From positions 1 to 16,910 of the forward strand of contig JAFGEY010000528.1 of assembly GCA_016931365.1 (NCBI GenBank): a stretch of 16,910 nucleotides of DNA, read 5' to 3'. The stretch comes from Anaerolineae bacterium. Lineage in GTDB: Bacteria; Chloroflexota; Anaerolineae; JAFGEY01. Positions 13,607 to 16,910 of this stretch are shown here, one piece after another; position 1 is the first letter of the stretch, and each line of letters starts with the position of its first letter. The notes beneath the pieces were generated by a model, which saw nothing but the letters and a program-made list of their open reading frames with translations, was not told the origin of the DNA and did no database searches. The translations under genes were made by a program, and so were the position numbers.

Positions 13607-13644
13607 AACACCCTCCCACGGGTTTCTACCTTGGGGAGGGTGTT
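13607..13644 (+). terminator. Intra-operon hairpin, possible leaky terminator or mRNA stabiliser
   Basis: AACACCCTCCC (13607-13617) and GGGAGGGTGTT (13634-13644) form a perfect 11-bp stem around a 16-nt loop. No U-run follows (ATACTTGG), so termination should be partial. Such hairpins between binding-protein and permease genes usually keep the binding protein in excess by protecting its mRNA 3' end. Confidence 0.5.
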
Positions 13645-13649
13645 ATACT
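13641..13649 (+). promoter_or_regulatory. Possible extended -10 promoter for the permease genes
   Basis: TGTTATACT matches the extended -10 TGnTATAAT with one change, but I see no -35 box. It overlaps the right arm of the hairpin. The start would fall close to the AAAGGA at 13656-13661, giving a very short leader, so this is weak. Confidence 0.25.
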
Positions 13650-13674
13650 TGGTAGAAAGGACTGATGTGCTCGC

Positions 13675-14526
13675 ATGAATGTGCGCACGCGGATTCTCGT
13701 GTTAATGACTCCACCGGTACTGCTGCTGGTGCTCTTTTTCATCCTGCCCATGCTAGTGATGGGCAGTTTTTCTTTCCGTGCGGGCAGTTTTGGCGCGCAG
13801 CGCCAAGTCTGGACGTTGGAAAATTATCGGGAGTTCATCCACAACACGATTTTTCAAAACCTCTTGTGGCGATCGGTGGTGATGGCTCTAGAGACCTCGG
13901 TCTACTGCATAGTGCTCTCGTACCCGATTGCCTACTTTTTGGCCTTTCGAGGCGGCGTCCATCGCACTACGCTGTTGACGCTGATCCTGGTGCCGGCCTG
14001 GACGAGTTTTTTGCTGCGCGTGCTGGCCTGGAAGCTGATCCTGGGGTCGGAGGGGCTGCTCAGTTCCTTCTTGCAATGGGCCGGCCTGATCTCAGACCCC
14101 AAACCGATCTTGCTCTATAGCCGCGCGGCGGTGATCGTGACGCTGGTCTACTCGTGGATTCCTTTTGTGGCCCTGCCCATTTTTGCTGCATTGGAACGGA
14201 TCGACCGTAGCTTGCTGGAAGCCGCCGCCGATCTGGGCTGCCCGCCCTGGCAGGCCTTTCTGCGGGTGACGCTGCCTTTAAGCATGCCGGGCGTGATCGC
14301 CGGCTTTTTCTTTGTCTTTATCCCCACCCTGGGCGAGTGGGTAACGCCGGCGTTGTTGGGCGGCGTCAACGGCGTGATGTATGGCAACATCATCCAAAGC
14401 CAGTTTGGCCAGGCGCTCAACTGGCCGATGGGGTCGCTGATGAGCCTGGTGATGCTGGTGACGATGTTGCTGCTAATCGGCATTTTGAGCCGTTTCGTCA
14501 CCCTGCTGCCCCTGGAGGATATCTAG
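13675..14526 (+). CDS. potB: Polyamine-type ABC transporter permease 1
   Basis: A 283-residue inner-membrane permease of the PotB type, forming half of the translocation channel. About six transmembrane helices are visible, at roughly 8-30, 66-90, 98-120, 150-172, 205-228 and 252-275. The cytoplasmic coupling loop LEAAADLGCPPWQAFLRVTL (181-200) is the EAA motif that contacts the ATPase, and the order E-A-A-x-x-x-G is kept. The ATG at 13675 is 13 nt from AAAGGA, which is long. An ATG at 13665 is nearer but in another frame. The gene ends in TAG, which lies inside a perfect inverted repeat with the start of the next permease. Confidence 0.92.
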   Translation: MNVRTRILVLMTPPVLLLVLFFILPMLVMGSFSFRAGSFGAQRQVWTLENYREFIHNTIFQNLLWRSVVMALETSVYCIVLSYPIAYFLAFRGGVHRTTLLTLILVPAWTSFLLRVLAWKLILGSEGLLSSFLQWAGLISDPKPILLYSRAAVIVTLVYSWIPFVALPIFAALERIDRSLLEAAADLGCPPWQAFLRVTLPLSMPGVIAGFFFVFIPTLGEWVTPALLGGVNGVMYGNIIQSQFGQALNWPMGSLMSLVMLVTMLLLIGILSRFVTLLPLEDI

Positions 14527-14610
14527 TACTCTTGAAGACAAATAATGATATGTGCAAGCCAGTTCATACAAGCGAGTGCCCTATGAAATCCGACTTACGG
14601 AGTACTAGAT
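14521..14610 (+). promoter_or_regulatory. Inverted repeat linking the potB stop to the potC start
   Basis: ATCTAGTACTC (14521-14531) is perfectly complementary to GAGTACTAGAT (14600-14610), with 68 nt between. The left arm holds the potB TAG (14524-14526); the right arm holds part of GGAG (14599-14602) and the first two bases of the potC ATG (14609-14611). Folded in mRNA, it would hide the potC start until a ribosome ending potB opens the stem. Confidence 0.6.
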
Positions 14611-15415
14611 GAAACTCAAGCATCTGATCTCTCCCGGCGGGCTGTATTTCATGCTGCTGGTGCTGTTCCTTTATCTGCCCATTATCGTATTGATCGTGTT
14701 CTCATTTAACGATTCGCCCTTGATGATCTTGCCACTCAAAGGGTTCACGCTCGAATGGTACAAGGCCATGTTTGAGGCCAAAGAAATGCTCAAGGCCGTG
14801 CGCAACAGCCTGATCATCGGCCTGACCGCTTCGACGGTCTCGACCGTGTTGGGCACGATGGCGGCGATCGGTTTGGTGCGTTTTCACTTTCCAGGGCGAG
14901 GGCTGTTCCTGGCCGTGGCCTCGATGCCGATGGTGATCCCCTACGTCGTGCTCGGCGTGGCCCTGCTGATCATGTTCGGCAGCCTGGGCATACCGCTCTC
15001 GCTGTGGACGGTCGGTGTAGGACACGTGATTATTGATGTACCTTATGTGATCTTGATCGTCGCCGCGCGGCTGGCGGGTTTTCCACCCAGCCTGGAAGAA
15101 GCGGCGATGGACCTGGGCGCAAATTATTGGGGCACGCTGGTGCGGGTGACTATCCCCATCTGCGCGCCAGCGATCTTGTCTGGTTTTTTGTCGTCGTTTA
15201 CAACCTCGTTTGACGAGTTCGCGGTCAGTTTTTTTCTGACCGGCACAGAGACGACATTGCCGATTTATTTGTATTCGCAGCTCCGGTTTCCCAACCGTCT
15301 GCCAATTGTTGTGACCCTGGCCTCGATTGTCATGGTTGTTTCGATGGCCTTGCTGGCTTTTTCGGAATGGCTGCGGGCCAGGGGGCAATCCAATACAGGA
15401 AAAAGGATGGTTTAA
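14609..15415 (+). CDS. potC: Polyamine-type ABC transporter permease 2
   Basis: A 268-residue inner-membrane permease of the PotC type, the partner of the upstream permease. Helices are seen at about 11-33, 66-90, 98-123, 133-153, 186-207 and 232-253. The EAA loop is LEEAAMDLGANYWGTLVRVT (162-181), with E-A-A and G in register. The segment TSFDEFAVSFFLTG (199-212) is characteristic of PotC proteins. The ATG at 14609 has GGAG 6 nt upstream, but both lie in or beside an 11-bp stem with the end of potB, so expression is probably coupled to potB. The gene ends 1 nt before the ATPase GTG. CysW-like permeases are the closest alternative family. Confidence 0.92.
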   Translation: MKLKHLISPGGLYFMLLVLFLYLPIIVLIVFSFNDSPLMILPLKGFTLEWYKAMFEAKEMLKAVRNSLIIGLTASTVSTVLGTMAAIGLVRFHFPGRGLFLAVASMPMVIPYVVLGVALLIMFGSLGIPLSLWTVGVGHVIIDVPYVILIVAARLAGFPPSLEEAAMDLGANYWGTLVRVTIPICAPAILSGFLSSFTTSFDEFAVSFFLTGTETTLPIYLYSQLRFPNRLPIVVTLASIVMVVSMALLAFSEWLRARGQSNTGKRMV

Positions 15416-15416
15416 G

Positions 15417-16526
15417 GTGTCAGGCTTATCCGTAGAGTTATCTAACATAAGCAAAATTTTCAAAGGAGACCGCCGTGCAGAGATTGCCGATGTGGCTGCC
15501 GTCTATGATGTCAACCTGGGCATCCACTCTGGTGAGTTTTTCACCCTGCTCGGCCCGAGCGGGTGTGGCAAGACGACCACGCTGCGCATGATCGCCGGCT
15601 TTGAGACGCCAACGAAAGGCGAGATTTTCATCCAGGGCAAGTCGATGCGTGACGTGCCGCCCTACCACCGCCCGGTGAACATTGTCTTTCAAAACTATGC
15701 CCTTTTCCCGCACCTGACGGTGGCGCAAAACGTAGGTTTTGAGCTGTCGGTCAAGCGAGTGCCCCGCGCCGAACGGGAACGCCGTGTACAAGAGGCACTG
15801 GAACTGGTCCGCCTGCCGGGAATGAGCAAACGCCGGCCGTCGCAGCTTTCCGGCGGGCAGCAGCAGCGCGTGGCCCTGGCCCGTGCGTTGATCAACGAGC
15901 CATCCGTGCTCTTGCTCGACGAGCCGCTGGGCGCACTCGACCTCAAACTGCGCAAAGAGATGCAGATCGAGCTGAAACATATTCAGCAGCAGGTGGGGAT
16001 CACTTTCATCTATGTTACCCACGACCAGGAAGAAGCACTCACCATGTCAGATCGCATCGCGGTGATGAACGAAGGCCGGGCCTTGCAGGTCGACGATCCG
16101 GTAACGCTCTATGAAAAGCCGGTCACGCGCTTTGTGGCCGATTTCATCGGCGAGAGCAACTTTATCAAGGGCACGGTGATCGCCGTAGAGCAAGGTTGTG
16201 CATTGGTAGAGGTGGGCCAGGATCGCGTCTATGCCGAAGTTGGTGGGGTGACGCTGTCGCCAGGGCAAACTGTGCTGCTGACCGTGCGCCCGGAAAAGCT
16301 CAACCTGGTCCCGCCGGCAGCGGCCAATGGCGTGGCGCTCAACGGCGTGGTACGAGAAACGGTATATATTGGCACCGATACGCGCTTTATCGTCGTTTTG
16401 CCTACTGGAGACAGCGTGATCGCGCGCCTGCAAAACATCGCCGGCAGAGGGCTGGGCGAGTTTCAAGTGGGCGACCCGGTCAAAGTGACCTGGGCCAGCC
16501 ACGATGCGCGGGCACTCTCTAACTGA
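15417..16526 (+). CDS. potA: Polyamine-type ABC transporter ATPase
   Basis: A 369-residue cytoplasmic ATPase that powers uptake. The nucleotide-binding domain has all motifs: Walker A GPSGCGKT (46-53), Q-loop Q92, signature LSGGQ (144-148), Walker B VLLLDE (164-169) and switch H202 in THDQEEAL. A TOBE domain follows at about 280-360 (LTVRPEKLNL, then VYIGTDTRFIVVL). The GTG at 15417 is chosen because the family start (LSVELSNISKIF) follows at once and AAAAGGA lies 9 nt upstream; in-frame starts further up are inside potC. The gap to potC is one base and to the SET gene 13 nt, so all belong to one transcript. Confidence 0.94.
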   Translation: MSGLSVELSNISKIFKGDRRAEIADVAAVYDVNLGIHSGEFFTLLGPSGCGKTTTLRMIAGFETPTKGEIFIQGKSMRDVPPYHRPVNIVFQNYALFPHLTVAQNVGFELSVKRVPRAERERRVQEALELVRLPGMSKRRPSQLSGGQQQRVALARALINEPSVLLLDEPLGALDLKLRKEMQIELKHIQQQVGITFIYVTHDQEEALTMSDRIAVMNEGRALQVDDPVTLYEKPVTRFVADFIGESNFIKGTVIAVEQGCALVEVGQDRVYAEVGGVTLSPGQTVLLTVRPEKLNLVPPAAANGVALNGVVRETVYIGTDTRFIVVLPTGDSVIARLQNIAGRGLGEFQVGDPVKVTWASHDARALSN

Positions 16527-16539
16527 TCGAGGGAGAACA

Positions 16540-16910
16540 ATGACTGAAGCAAAAATCCCTTATTTTTCACCCCGGCTGGAGGTCAGGCCCGTCGACGAAA
16601 AGGGAGGCGGCGGCGTCTTTGCGCGCCAGCCGATCCCGGCCGGCGAACATCTGATCACCTGGGGCGGCGAGATCATCGACTGGACGACGCTGCAACGGCT
16701 GCCGCCCGACGTACAATCGCGCAAGACGGTGCAAATCGAGGAAAATCAATACCTGCTCACCGTGGGCGAACCCGATCCGGGCGACTATGTGAACCATAGC
16801 TGCGACCCGAACGCGGGGCTGAGGGACAACGTCACCCTGGTGGCAATGCGCGACATTGCGCCCGGCGAGGAGATATGCATCGACTATGCGATGTGCGACG
16901 GCACCCCCTA
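16540..16910 (+). CDS. SET-domain protein, putative lysine methyltransferase (partial)
   Basis: The frame starts at the ATG at 16540 (GGGAG 4 nt upstream) and leaves the window after 123 codons. The visible part holds nearly all of a small SET domain: the GxG-type start GGGGVFARQPIPAGEHL (22-38), the knot segment NHSCDPN (85-91) and GEEICIDY (109-116) with the catalytic tyrosine Y116. SET proteins methylate lysines with S-adenosylmethionine. Bacterial members are less studied and some methylate ribosomal or DNA-binding proteins. The insert between the two halves is short, about 45 residues, so this is a minimal SET fold. A post-SET cysteine cluster (CDG after Y116) cannot be judged at the cut. 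Lying 13 nt after the transporter ATPase, it is probably cotranscribed. The target is unknown. Confidence 0.8.
   Translation, partial: MTEAKIPYFSPRLEVRPVDEKGGGGVFARQPIPAGEHLITWGGEIIDWTTLQRLPPDVQSRKTVQIEENQYLLTVGEPDPGDYVNHSCDPNAGLRDNVTLVAMRDIAPGEEICIDYAMCDGTP

Larger units (their letters stand above)
13353..13674 (+). other. 322-nt gap between the binding-protein and permease genes
   Basis: The gap is unusually long for the inside of an ABC operon. It holds a strong hairpin near its end (13607-13644) and an extended -10 (TGTTATACT, 13641-13649). A 63-codon frame at 13407-13598 (MKNQDSLQSTGCAFVV onward) has no ribosome site and no known relative, so I do not call it a gene. Nothing else is recognised. 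Confidence 0.5.

Noticed and set aside
13665..14120. 151-codon frame starting nearer to AAAGGA than the potB ATG
   Set aside because: It overlaps potB in another frame and its translation has no membrane or known domain, whereas potB shows six helices and an EAA loop.

Overview
The window is a gene-dense, GC-rich bacterial chromosome segment. No gene here is diagnostic on its own. The mix of SpoVS, a RicT-type PSP1 protein beside holB, a DUF4015-type glycoside hydrolase with tandem beta-sandwich repeats, a FecR-like single-span protein and a polyamine-type ABC operon resembles Chloroflexota (Anaerolineae-like). That assignment is inference. I saw no rRNA, tRNA, CRISPR array, transposase or phage gene.

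Left part (1-2560, minus strand): one leftward run of acylphosphatase, a FecR-like membrane-anchored protein, a Trm112-headed SAM methyltransferase and the start of a membrane protein that leaves the window. Gene ends abut or overlap (TAG/ATG at 2218-2213, ATGA at 107-104), so this is probably one operon. Its promoter lies in the 2495-2618 gap, back to back with one for the rightward pair holB (clamp-loader delta prime) and ricT. These two end at a hairpin terminator (4477-4506) shared with the opposing spoVS-PHP phosphoesterase pair.

Middle (5644-11843): a leftward secreted or anchored putative glycoside hydrolase ends at a terminator at 5962-6005. Its promoter is divergent from a near-consensus promoter (TTGACA-N17-TATTAT) that drives a Nudix-winged-helix regulator. 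The regulator is followed at short spacing by an XPB/Ssl2-like 'helicase-associated' protein without a helicase core, and by galactokinase.

Right part (11844-16910): a spermidine/putrescine-family ABC importer in the order binding lipoprotein, permease, permease, ATPase. A SET-domain protein cut by the window edge follows 13 nt later. The binding-protein gene has a leader of about 400 nt with a three-helix, terminator-like hairpin and competing pairings. The second permease start codon lies in a perfect 11-bp inverted repeat whose other arm holds the stop codon of the first permease. These two RNA-level arrangements and the SET-transporter linkage are the most interesting points. All functions are read from motifs; no database search was run.
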